The notes under the pieces were generated by a model. It was given only the letters and a program-made list of their open reading frames with translations. It was not told the origin of the DNA and ran no database searches. A stretch of 64,000 nt of DNA, taken from Pseudooceanicola algae. GTDB lineage: Bacteria > Pseudomonadota > Alphaproteobacteria > Rhodobacterales > Rhodobacteraceae. The translations under genes and the position numbers were made by a program. The stretch lies in contig NZ_CP060436.1 in NCBI RefSeq assembly GCF_003590145.2, positions 220,001-284,000 on the forward strand, written 5' to 3'. Numbering within the stretch: position 1 is the stretch's first letter; the number at the start of each line of letters is the position of its first letter. Positions 55,083 to 64,000 of this stretch are shown in pieces.

Positions 55083-55384
55083 TCCCGGGAGAGCTTTTCC
55101 CCGCCGAAGGCAGCCTGACCCTGAACGAAGGCGCGGAGTCCATCACCCTGATGGTGGCCAATACCGGTGACCGCCCGGTGCAGATCGGCAGCCACTACCA
55201 TTTCGCCGAGGCCAACGAGGCGCTGGATTTCGACCGCGCCACTGCCCGTGGTCTGCGCCTCGATATCGCCGCCGGCACTGCCGTGCGGTTCGAACCGGGC
55301 CAGCGCCGCGAGGTCAGCCTTATTCCGATCTCCGGGGATCGCCGTATCTTCGGTTTCAATCAGAAGGTCATGGGGCCGCTGTGA
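55079..55384 (+). CDS. ureB: Urease beta subunit
   Basis: A 101-residue protein with [40 protein letters not shown] and [20 protein letters not shown], matching UreB throughout. It has no Shine-Dalgarno of its own other than within the overlapping 35-codon ORF, pointing to coupled translation. Confidence 0.97.
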   Translation: MIPGELFPAEGSLTLNEGAESITLMVANTGDRPVQIGSHYHFAEANEALDFDRATARGLRLDIAAGTAVRFEPGQRREVSLIPISGDRRIFGFNQKVMGPL

Positions 55385-55479
55385 CCGGGACGGGGCGCTT
55401 GCCCCGCCGCTGATCCACGCCCTTTCGACCTGACCCCCATTCGCCGCCTCACCGCGACCAGACATTTCAGGAGCCCGCA

Positions 55480-57188
<1,709 letters not shown>

Positions 57189-57189
<1 letters not shown>

Positions 57190-57815
57190 TGCGGCGGGCG
57201 CTTTCCCTCGGGCTGGTGCTGCCCGCGCTTCTGCCGCTGAGCGCGCAAGCGCAATCGTTCTATTGCCCGACCGCGACGGATCTGGAAACCGGCATCGCCC
57301 TGATCACCCGTGATGCGGATTACGAGACGATCGAGGTCTTTCAGCGCGTCTCGAACGATGTGACCTCCTATTGGGTGATGGAGGACGCGACGCCGAGCTA
57401 TTTCGAACTGATCGGCAAGGGGATCTTCACCCTGTCCAACAGTTATCTCGAAGGCGGGCCAGGTGAATCCGAAATCTATGTCTATCCGGTTCCCACCGAC
57501 GGGCTGCCGGTCGTGATCTCGGGCCTGAGCTGGAGCACGGAAGTCGATATCTTCTCGCCCACGGGCAGCAGCACGACCCGGATGGAGGTCTCGGTAGGTC
57601 CGGTGCAGGACCTCGACATCGGGCCCTGCCGCTATTCCGCCATGCCGGTGCGGATCGAGACGGTGCCGGCAGAGGGTGAAAGCAGCTATACGACCTATCT
57701 TTACGCGCATGATCCGGGCATTTCGGTGATTTCCGAAAGCGGCTCGGGGGACACGTCCCACATGATCGACCTGCCGACCGAGATCATTGCCCTGCGCAAG
57801 AGGTTCGAAAATTGA
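57189..57815 (+). CDS. Secreted hypothetical protein within the urease operon
   Basis: A 208-residue protein with a signal peptide (RRALSLGLVLPALLPLSAQA) and a mature domain predicted to be beta-rich with two cysteines (SFYCPTATDLETG, DIGPCRYSAMPV). It is coupled to ureC by TGATG overlap. I know of no urease accessory protein of this type; it may be a periplasmic component of urea or nickel handling, or a passenger. I do not recognise the family. Confidence 0.7.
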
Positions 57816-58121
57816 CATTTCGCGTCGCATACCTGGCCTGTTGCCACGCTGGAACGACCCTTTCCGGCGCCCGTCGCGCCCTGTTTCACGGGGTCGGACT
57901 CCTGTGCCGCAGCGCAGCAAATCTAGCCCCTTCCGTCATGCAATTAGCGCAATGCGGCCCTGTTTCACGCTCATTAACAGGGGTTTTAGAAGAATTCTCT
58001 GCGTTGCAGCGGGCGCATGGCGGTGTTGAGGGATTGACTGTAGTAAGGACGCAATCGCTGACCTATCTCTTGGACAACGGAGCAAAACGCCCCAAACCAA
58101 AGTCCAAAGAGGTTACTCATC
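57816..58121 (+). other. Upstream region of the DUF1127 gene
   Basis: About 300 bp separating the first urease transcript from the DUF1127-ureEFG half. It is less GC-rich near 57940-58000 (TTAACAGGGGTTTTAGAAGA) and near 58040-58070 (GATTGACTGTAGTAAGG). It probably holds a promoter. GTTACTCATC just before the ATG has no strong Shine-Dalgarno; AAAGAGGTT at 58107-58115 may serve. Confidence 0.45.
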
Positions 58122-58343
58122 ATGGCTACTGCAACTCATATCTCTTCCGCACCGTCCTTCGGCAGCCGCTTCTCGGCTCTGATGAACAGCATCGGCACCG
58201 GCCTGAACAACTACATGGAACGCCGCACGCGTCACGACCAGATCACAGCGCTGAACGCGAAGTCGGACGCCGAACTGGCCAAGCTGGGCATCCGTCGCGA
58301 CGAGATCCCGGCCTACGTCTTCCGCCACCTGTTCTACATCTGA
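58122..58343 (+). CDS. DUF1127 small protein
   Basis: A 73-residue protein ending with the DUF1127/YjiS signature (ALNAKSDAELAKLGIRRDEI, then YVFRHLFYI). Small DUF1127 proteins are numerous in alphaproteobacteria, some linked to RNA binding and stress or phosphate responses. Its position between ureC and ureE is unusual. It has its own upstream region, so it may be transcribed independently or divide the urease cluster into two transcripts. Confidence 0.9.
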   Translation: MATATHISSAPSFGSRFSALMNSIGTGLNNYMERRTRHDQITALNAKSDAELAKLGIRRDEIPAYVFRHLFYI

Positions 58344-58383
58344 TCGGGTTTGACGGCGTTGGTTTGACGGTTGGGGGCGCGGC

Positions 58384-58932
58384 ATGATCCGCGCTCTCTC
58401 CACCCTCACCAGCGAGGCCGTCGATTCGACGAGGGTCACCGACAGCGTGACGCTCGACTACGACGCCCGGTTCATCCGGCGTAAGGGGCTGCAGACCGAC
58501 GGGGGCAATCGCATCCTGGTCGACCTGGCCCAGACGATGTCGCTGAACGAAGGCGATGCGCTGCAGTTGGAAGACGGCTGTCTGATCACCGTCCGCGCCG
58601 CGCCCGAGCCGCTTTTGCAGGTGACGGGGCCGCATCTTGTGCGCCTTGCCTGGCATGTCGGCAATCGTCACACCCCCTGCCAAATCCTGGACGACCACCT
58701 TCTGATCCGTCAGGACAAGGTCATTGCCACCATGCTGACGCATCTCGGCGCGACCCTTGTCCCGGTCCAAGCGCCCTTTGTCCCCGAAGGCGGGGCCTAT
58801 GGACACGGGCGGACCCATTCCCATGAACATGGCAAGACGCTGAATGGCGGAGATCATGACCATGGGCATTCTCATGGCGATGGTCACGCGCATGACCACG
58901 GGCATTCGCACAGCCACTCCCATGACAACTGA
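58384..58932 (+). CDS. ureE: Urease nickel metallochaperone UreE
   Basis: A 182-residue protein. Its UreE core (LDYDARFIRRKGLQTDGGNR, PLLQVTGPHLVRLAWHVGNRH) carries the conserved nickel-binding His in HVGNRHTPCQI. It is followed by a His/Asp/Gly-rich tail of about 45 residues (for example DHDHGHSHGDGHAHDHGHSH) likely to store several nickel ions. It delivers nickel to the UreDFG complex. Its 3' end overlaps the ureF start by 11 bp. Confidence 0.94.
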   Translation: MIRALSTLTSEAVDSTRVTDSVTLDYDARFIRRKGLQTDGGNRILVDLAQTMSLNEGDALQLEDGCLITVRAAPEPLLQVTGPHLVRLAWHVGNRHTPCQILDDHLLIRQDKVIATMLTHLGATLVPVQAPFVPEGGAYGHGRTHSHEHGKTLNGGDHDHGHSHGDGHAHDHGHSHSHSHDN

Positions 58933-59578
58933 GCAACTGCATGTCGACCCGGCGCTGATCCTGCATCGCTGGCTCTCGCCCGCCTATCCGGTCGGGGCCT
59001 TTGCCTATTCTCACGGGATCGAGGCCGCGGTGGCCGATGGCTGGATCACCGACACCCCGACAGCCGAGGCCTGGATTCGCGACATCCTCGATCATGGGGC
59101 AGGGCACAATGATGCGCTTCTGCTGGCCGCCGCATGGCATGCCGCCCCGCAGGACCTGCCCGAAATTGCGGAACTGGCGCTGGCGCTGGCCCCTTCGGCC
59201 AGCCGACGCCTGGAAACCAGCGCACAGGGCGCCGCTTTTGCCGCCACCACGGCCGAGATCCACGGGATTGACCTGCCGGCCATGCCTTATCCGGTCGCCC
59301 TTGGCCGGGCGGCCCGGTTGATGGATCTGCCTCTGGACATGCTGCTGCGGCTGTCTCTGCTGGCCTTCGCCTCGACCCTGACATCGGCAGCGGTGCGTCT
59401 GGTGCCTCTTGGCCAGACCGATGGGCAACGTATCCTGTCGGGTCTTGAACCCTTGTGTCAAACACTGGCACAGAGGGCGGAAACCGGCGACCTGGAAGGG
59501 CTTGGCGCGCGCGCCATTTTGTCCGACATTGCCGCCATGCGGCAGGAAGCCCTGACGACGCGACTCTTTCGTTCCTGA
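58922..59578 (+). CDS. ureF: Urease accessory protein UreF
   Basis: A 218-residue helical protein with [40 protein letters not shown] and a TRLFRS end. It is a GTPase-activating partner of UreG in the UreDFG complex. The ATG at 58922 is 11 bp inside the 3' end of ureE; the open frame to 58844 is a shadow of the histidine-rich UreE tail. Confidence 0.93.
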   Translation: MTTEQLHVDPALILHRWLSPAYPVGAFAYSHGIEAAVADGWITDTPTAEAWIRDILDHGAGHNDALLLAAAWHAAPQDLPEIAELALALAPSASRRLETSAQGAAFAATTAEIHGIDLPAMPYPVALGRAARLMDLPLDMLLRLSLLAFASTLTSAAVRLVPLGQTDGQRILSGLEPLCQTLAQRAETGDLEGLGARAILSDIAAMRQEALTTRLFRS

Positions 59579-59601
59579 TTCCCGATGGAAAGGATCCAGC
59601 C

Positions 59602-60225
59602 ATGCCATCCCCCCACGGTCCTCTTCGTATCGGTCTGGGCGGCCCGGTGGGTGCCGGCAAGACCACGCTGACGGCAGCCCTGTGCCGGGCGCTGCGCGAC
59701 CACCTGTCGGTCGCAGTGGTGACCAACGACATCTACACGCAGGAAGACGCCGAGGCGCTGGTGCGCATGCAGGCGCTGACCTCGGACCGTATCAGGGGCG
59801 TTGAAACCGGCGGCTGTCCGCATACGGCGATCCGCGAGGATGCCTCGATCAACCTGGCGGCCATTGCCGAGCTGAACAAGGATTTCCCGGACCTCGACCT
59901 GGTGCTGGTGGAGTCGGGGGGCGACAACCTGTCGGCGACCTTCTCGCCCGAACTCGTCGACATGACGATCTATGTCATCGACGTGGCGGCGGGCGAAGAG
60001 ATCCCGCGCAAGGGCGGTCCGGCGATCACCCGTTCCGACATCCTGGTCATCAACAAGACCGACCTCGCCCCCCATGTGGGCGCCGACCTGAGCGTCATGG
60101 AGCGCGACGCAACGGCACAGCGCAAGGGGCGGCCCTTCGTCTTTACCAATCTCAAGACCGGAGAGGGGCTGCCGGCCATCCTGTCCCTGATCGAGGAGAT
60201 CGGCGGACTTGTCCCGGCTCTCTGA
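59602..60225 (+). CDS. ureG: Urease accessory GTPase UreG
   Basis: A 207-residue SIMIBI GTPase with P-loop [48 protein letters not shown] (nickel-binding CPH) and [10 protein letters not shown] (base specificity). It hydrolyses GTP to drive nickel insertion. The ATG at 59602 follows AAAGGA. Its 3' end overlaps the possible TTG start of trkH. Confidence 0.97.
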   Translation: MPSPHGPLRIGLGGPVGAGKTTLTAALCRALRDHLSVAVVTNDIYTQEDAEALVRMQALTSDRIRGVETGGCPHTAIREDASINLAAIAELNKDFPDLDLVLVESGGDNLSATFSPELVDMTIYVIDVAAGEEIPRKGGPAITRSDILVINKTDLAPHVGADLSVMERDATAQRKGRPFVFTNLKTGEGLPAILSLIEEIGGLVPAL

Positions 60226-61693
60226 CGCCTCCCGTCGCTCGGCGATGATCGACATTCGCCCCATCGGCTATGTGATCGGCCTGCTTGTCGCCGTGCTGGG
60301 CATGACGATGCTGTTGCCGATGCTGGTCGACATGATCGAAGGGCAGGGACATTGGTACGTCTTTGCCGAAAGCGGTATCATCACCTTCGTCGCGGGGGCC
60401 CTGACGGCGCTGGCCTGCCAGAACGGCAACCGTGACGGGCTGACCCTGCAACAGACCTTCCTGCTGACCTCGGGTGTCTGGGCAACCCTGCCGATCTTCG
60501 GTGCGCTGCCATTCATGCTGGGAGAGACGCAGGCCAGTTTCACCGACGCTTATTTCGAGGCCATGTCGGGGGTGACCACCACCGGTTCGACCGTCTTCGT
60601 CGGCCTTGACGACATGGCGCAGGGGCTGCTGCTGTGGCGTGGCATCCTGCAATGGCTGGGCGGCATCGGGATCATCGTCGTGGCCATGGTCTTCCTGCCC
60701 GAACTGCGGGTCGGGGGGATGCAGGTCTTCCGCTCCGAAGCTTTCGAAACCATGGGCAAGATCCTGCCCCGCGCCACGGCTATCGCCAGCCAGATCTCGG
60801 TCATCTATGTCGGGCTGACGCTGGCCTGCCTGATGACTTACCTGCTGCTCGGCATGGGGACCTTCGATGCAACGGTCCATGCGCTGACCACCGTGTCGAC
60901 AGGCGGATTTTCCACCCGGGATGCCAGTTTCGGCGCCTTTGCGGGGGGGATGGAATATGCCGCCACGGTCTTCATGATCCTCGCGGCGCTGCCTTTCGTG
61001 CGCTACGTGCAACTGCTGCATGGCAACAAGACCGCGATCTTTCGCGACGTGCAGGTCAGGGGCTTCATGGCGACGATCGGCGTGCTGGTCCTGGTCAGCA
61101 GCCTGGCCCTGCTGCACCTGTTCCCGCATCACTGGGAACAGGCCTTGCGCGAAAGCCTTTTCAACATCGTCTCGATCATCTCGGGGACGGGCTATGCCTC
61201 GGTCGACTACATGCAGTGGGGGTCGTTCCTGATCACCCTGTTCTTCTTCATCGGACTGATCGGCGGCTGTGCCGGATCGACGGCCTGCTCGGTCAAGATT
61301 TTCCGCTACCAGATCCTGCTGGCCTCCATCGGGGCACAGATCCGCCGCATCCACGCGCCCCACGCGGTGTTTTCGCCCCGCTACGAAGGCCGGCCCCTGG
61401 GCGAAGAAGTGCTGGGGTCGGTCATGTCCTTCTTTGTCTTCTTCGTGGTGTCTCTGGGTGTGTTTTCGGTGCTGCTGGCGCTGACGGGCCTCGATTTCAT
61501 CACCGCGCTCTCCGGCGCGGCGACGGCGCTGGCCAATATCGGCCCTGGCCTTGGCGACATCATCGGCCCGGCAGGCAATTTCGCGCCCCTGAACGATTCC
61601 GCCAAGTGGATCCTGAGCATCGCCATGTTCTGCGGCCGGTTGGAGCTGATGGTGGTCTACGCCATGCTCACGGTCCAGTTCTGGCGTGGGTGA
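60209..61693 (+). CDS. trkH: TrkH-family potassium transporter subunit
   Basis: A 494-residue membrane protein with the four-repeat pore layout; selectivity-filter-like segments [34 protein letters not shown] and [11 protein letters not shown] are all visible. It conducts potassium with a TrkA-type regulator. The start is uncertain: TTG at 60209 (GAGGAG 11 bp upstream, within ureG) or ATG at 60245 ([14 protein letters not shown]). It follows ureG with overlap, although it has no known urease role. Confidence 0.93.
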   Translation: MSRLSDASRRSAMIDIRPIGYVIGLLVAVLGMTMLLPMLVDMIEGQGHWYVFAESGIITFVAGALTALACQNGNRDGLTLQQTFLLTSGVWATLPIFGALPFMLGETQASFTDAYFEAMSGVTTTGSTVFVGLDDMAQGLLLWRGILQWLGGIGIIVVAMVFLPELRVGGMQVFRSEAFETMGKILPRATAIASQISVIYVGLTLACLMTYLLLGMGTFDATVHALTTVSTGGFSTRDASFGAFAGGMEYAATVFMILAALPFVRYVQLLHGNKTAIFRDVQVRGFMATIGVLVLVSSLALLHLFPHHWEQALRESLFNIVSIISGTGYASVDYMQWGSFLITLFFFIGLIGGCAGSTACSVKIFRYQILLASIGAQIRRIHAPHAVFSPRYEGRPLGEEVLGSVMSFFVFFVVSLGVFSVLLALTGLDFITALSGAATALANIGPGLGDIIGPAGNFAPLNDSAKWILSIAMFCGRLELMVVYAMLTVQFWRG

Positions 61694-61714
61694 GCGGCGG
61701 TCCGGCGCAGCCGG

Positions 61715-61737
61715 CAAAAGGTCCGGTGGACCTTTTG
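61715..61737. terminator. Perfect hairpin terminator after trkH
   Basis: CAAAAGGTCC (61715-61724) is perfectly complementary to GGACCTTTTG (61728-61737), loop GGT, 22 bp after the trkH stop. TTTT lies within the right arm. Confidence 0.7.
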
Positions 61738-62027
61738 AACCGCGAACGGGCGGGGGCTTCCAGGCGTCCGAGCCTTTGCCAAGGATTTGCCGGCCCGATC
61801 CCCCGAAACGCCCGCTAACCTCGCAAATAGCCGCCCTGCCAGCCCGCGCAGGCCCATGACCCTTGCCAGAGGCCCCTGTTCTGCGGCATCATGACCCTCA
61901 ACGCTGCGGCAACGACGCCGGGCGCCTTTCCCGATGACTGGGACTTTCATGAGCATGGCCGTGTGACCCTTCGCCCTTGGCGGGGCGCGTTCCGGCCCTA
62001 TTCGTCCTGATCCGGCAAGAGGCTGAT
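61738..62027 (+). other. Intergenic region upstream of cysG
   Basis: About 290 bp. It contains one small open frame (ATG 61891 to TGA 62010, 39 codons, MTLNAAATTPGAFPDDW...) with no Shine-Dalgarno; this could be chance or a leader peptide. The cysG promoter should lie here, but I cannot name a binding site. Confidence 0.4.
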
Positions 62028-63428
62028 ATGAAGACCTTTCCGATATTCCTGACCATGACCGGCCGCCGCGTGGTGATCTGCGGCTCTGGCGCCGAGGCGG
62101 CGCGCAAGGCGCGTCTGGTCCTCAAGACCGAGGCCGAGATCGTCATCGCGGGCCGCGACCTCGACCCCGAACTTTCTGGCCTCGTGGCTACCGGGCGCGC
62201 CCTGCATGTGCCCGAAGCCGGCCCCGAGACCTTCGAAAACTGCACGCTGGCTTTCATCGCCACGGGGGACGAGGCGCTGGATCTGCGCATCGCCGCCATG
62301 GCGCGGGCGGCGGGGGCGGTGGTCAATGTCGTCGACCAGCCGGATCATTGCGACGGGTTTACCCCGTCGATCGTTGACCGCGACCCGGTCGTCGTCGCCA
62401 TCGGGACCGAGGGCACGGCCCCGGTGCTGGGCCGCATGATCAAGACCGAGATCGAGACGATGCTGCATCCCCGTCTTGGTGGTTTCGCCGCCCTTGCGGG
62501 GCGCTTGCGCGATGCGGTCGCGGGCCGGATCGCGCCGCGCAACCGGCGCGCCTTCTGGGAATGGGTCTTTACCGGCGAGGCCTTCGCCCGGCATCGCGGC
62601 GGCGACGAACATGCCGCTGCCGACATGCTGAAGCAGGCCATCGCAAATGGCGAGGCGCCCGGAGAAACCGGACTTATATCCCTTGTCGGGGCAGGGCCGG
62701 GGGCGCGGGATCTGCTGACCCTGCGCGCGGTGCGCCGCCTGCAGGAGGCCGATGTGATCTTCTACGATCGCCTGGTCGATCCGGAGGTTCTGGAACTGGC
62801 GCGCCGCGATGCCGACCGGGTCTATGTCGGCAAGGAGATCGGTGCCCATGCCTGGCCGCAGGACAAGATCGACCGCCTGATCGTTGCCGAAGCCGCCAAG
62901 GGCCGCCGCGTCGTGCGGCTGAAATCCGGCGATCCGTCTATCTTTGGTCGCGCGGCCGAGGAAATCGCCGCCGCCCGCGCCGCCGGGATCGCGGTCGAGA
63001 TCGTGCCGGGCATCACCGCCGCCTCTGCCGTGGCCGCCGCCACGACCCGGCCACTGACCGAGCGCGGCGAGACCGATACGCTTGTCATCACCACGGGCAC
63101 CTGCCGCCCCGGAGATTGCGCGCCCGACTGGCGCGCCGCCGCCCGTCCCGGCACGGCCATGGCCTTCTACATGGCGGTCGATCGGGCCGCCCGTGTCGAA
63201 GCCGAACTGCTGGCCGCCGGGGTGCCGCCGAATTGTCCGGTCGATGTGATCGCCTCGGCCAGCATGCCGCAGGAACGGCGTCTGAGCCTGACCCTGCAGG
63301 GCATGGCCGAGGCCTTGCAGCGCGAAAAGGTGCAGAGCCCTGCGATCCTGTTACTGCGCTATTCCAAGACGCTGGCGGTGGATGCGGTGCCCTCTGCCGA
63401 TGTCGCCGCGCTGCCGTCCCGCGCCTGA
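62028..63428 (+). CDS. cysG: Siroheme synthase CysG
   Basis: A 466-residue trifunctional protein. Residues 1-200 form the precorrin-2 dehydrogenase/ferrochelatase part (RRVVICGSGAEAARKARLVL, VVNVVDQPDHCDGFTPSIVD). From about 215 the SAM-dependent uroporphyrinogen-III methyltransferase follows (ISLVGAGPGARDLLTLRAVR, VRLKSGDPSIFGRAAEEIAA, VPGITAASA). It converts uroporphyrinogen III to siroheme for sulfite or nitrite reductase. The start ATG is at 62028. The terminator follows at 63457. Confidence 0.96.
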   Translation: MKTFPIFLTMTGRRVVICGSGAEAARKARLVLKTEAEIVIAGRDLDPELSGLVATGRALHVPEAGPETFENCTLAFIATGDEALDLRIAAMARAAGAVVNVVDQPDHCDGFTPSIVDRDPVVVAIGTEGTAPVLGRMIKTEIETMLHPRLGGFAALAGRLRDAVAGRIAPRNRRAFWEWVFTGEAFARHRGGDEHAAADMLKQAIANGEAPGETGLISLVGAGPGARDLLTLRAVRRLQEADVIFYDRLVDPEVLELARRDADRVYVGKEIGAHAWPQDKIDRLIVAEAAKGRRVVRLKSGDPSIFGRAAEEIAAARAAGIAVEIVPGITAASAVAAATTRPLTERGETDTLVITTGTCRPGDCAPDWRAAARPGTAMAFYMAVDRAARVEAELLAAGVPPNCPVDVIASASMPQERRLSLTLQGMAEALQREKVQSPAILLLRYSKTLAVDAVPSADVAALPSRA

Positions 63429-63456
63429 GAAGGTCATGTGGAGTTTGCAATGAAAG

Positions 63457-63490
63457 AAGCCCGCGCATCTGACTGCGCGGGCTTTTGTTT
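63457..63490. terminator. Intrinsic terminator of cysG
   Basis: AAGCCCGCGCA (63457-63467) is complementary to TGCGCGGGCTT (63474-63484) around loop TCTGAC, followed by a T-rich tail TTTGTTT. It ends cysG and may also serve the minus-strand gene. Confidence 0.88.
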
Positions 63491-63536
63491 GCTTTGTCGA
63501 AGGGCCGGCTTGTTCGGGCCTGGCGCGGATCCTGGG

Positions 63537-64000
63537 CTATTCCCAGCATTCCACGAGGGCGGTCATCTCGCGGGCCTGGCGGGCCAGGGTCAGGGGGGGC
63601 AGCGTGCCGCTGGTAATTGAGGCCGGAGTAGAGATGCCCGCGCCGGACAGAAAAGTCGCAAGGCTGGCTCCGTCGGTGGCGAAGGCGACCGATTGCGGCA
63701 GGCTGCGATCCCCGTCGGGGCCAGCCTGCAGCAGGCCGATCACGGCGCCGGAGGCGTTCATCACCGGGCCGCCCGCATCGCCGGGCAGCGTTGCGATCTC
63801 GAGGCGCGAAACCCCGGTTTCCCCGTTCAGCCCACCCCGGTCCGCGAGGTCCCCATAGGTGACGCTGGCCGCGCCCAGCATCCCGGCATAGGAATAGCCC
63901 GCCACGGCAATTTCGCTGCCGATTTGCGGCACGGCCGAGGAGACCTCGGCGACGCGCATGGGGGCAAGGGCGGCGGTGGGGCGCAGCAGGGCAAGGCCGC
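63537..64000 (-). CDS. Trypsin-like serine-protease-fold protein, C-terminal part (runs off the window)
   Basis: The frame is open to the window edge and includes LALLRPTAALAPMRVAEVSS, AGYSYAGMLGAASVTYG and LEIATLPGDAGGPVMNASGA. The GDAGGP sequence stands where trypsin-like proteases have GDSGGP, so the catalytic Ser is Ala in this protein. The N-terminal half with His and Asp lies beyond 64000. It may be a pseudoprotease of the envelope. The C-terminal tail ends MTALVECWE. Confidence 0.75.
   Translation of the reverse strand, partial: GLALLRPTAALAPMRVAEVSSAVPQIGSEIAVAGYSYAGMLGAASVTYGDLADRGGLNGETGVSRLEIATLPGDAGGPVMNASGAVIGLLQAGPDGDRSLPQSVAFATDGASLATFLSGAGISTPASITSGTLPPLTLARQAREMTALVECWE

Overview
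The window looks like chromosome of a GC-rich alphaproteobacterium of the Rhodobacteraceae (Roseobacter/Paracoccus-like). The signs are an rRNA operon with an extended 23S helix 9, the gene set and neighbourhoods (pcm-tolC, hflK-hflC-degP, a urease cluster with separate ureA and ureB), a SAM-II riboswitch in front of metZ, a GAAC-N7-GAAC type LexA box, and intergenic palindromes of a kind I associate with this family. This assignment rests on reading proteins and motifs by eye, not on a search.

Layout. Positions 1-3340 hold the end of the 16S-23S spacer, the 23S and 5S rRNAs and their terminator. Positions about 3340-10370 are an accessory patch between the rRNA operon and a tRNA-Cys(GCA) gene. 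It contains an IS110-type transposase remnant, two unrelated IS3-type pieces in opposite orientation, remnants of ColE1-type plasmid mobilisation genes (MbeB/MbeD-like), a HigB-HigA toxin-antitoxin pair, an orphan 5'-truncated type I restriction subunit (HsdR), and a small DNA-binding gene overlapping a tyrosine recombinase that faces the 3' end of the tRNA gene.

From 10.6 kb onward the sequence is mostly ordinary core genome. 10.6-18.4 kb: GSCFA protein, pcm, tolC-family secretin, a small acidic protein, cobQ, EF-P and YgfZ. 18.5-31.9 kb: a frameshifted glycosyltransferase, an MsbA-like ABC exporter coupled to a tyrosine phosphatase, two PLP aminotransferases, thiamine pyrophosphokinase, a DMT transporter, pepT, opgC and sdaA. 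32.2-38.7 kb: rpiA, gor, hflK-hflC and a DegP protease, a redox and membrane-protein quality-control block. 38.8-49.5 kb: an orphan DnaE2-type OB-fold with an SOS box, ferredoxin plus an FG-GAP protein, purD, xseA, an AlkB-like membrane hydroxylase, ftsY, yciB, a MarR regulator and an NTF2-like protein. 49.6-53.6 kb: a collapsed glutathione S-transferase gene, a serine hydrolase, SAM-II riboswitch-metZ and folE2.

53.7-60.2 kb is a complete urease cluster (ureD-A-[35-aa ORF]-B-C-[secreted protein]-[DUF1127]-E-F-G), followed by an overlapping trkH. The window ends with cysG and a partial trypsin-like protein on the minus strand.

I did not find a clearly new multi-gene system. The best leads are the SOS-box-linked stand-alone DnaE2 OB-fold, the small ORFs embedded in the urease cluster, the SAM-II aptamer followed by an intrinsic terminator, and the layered island at tRNA-Cys.
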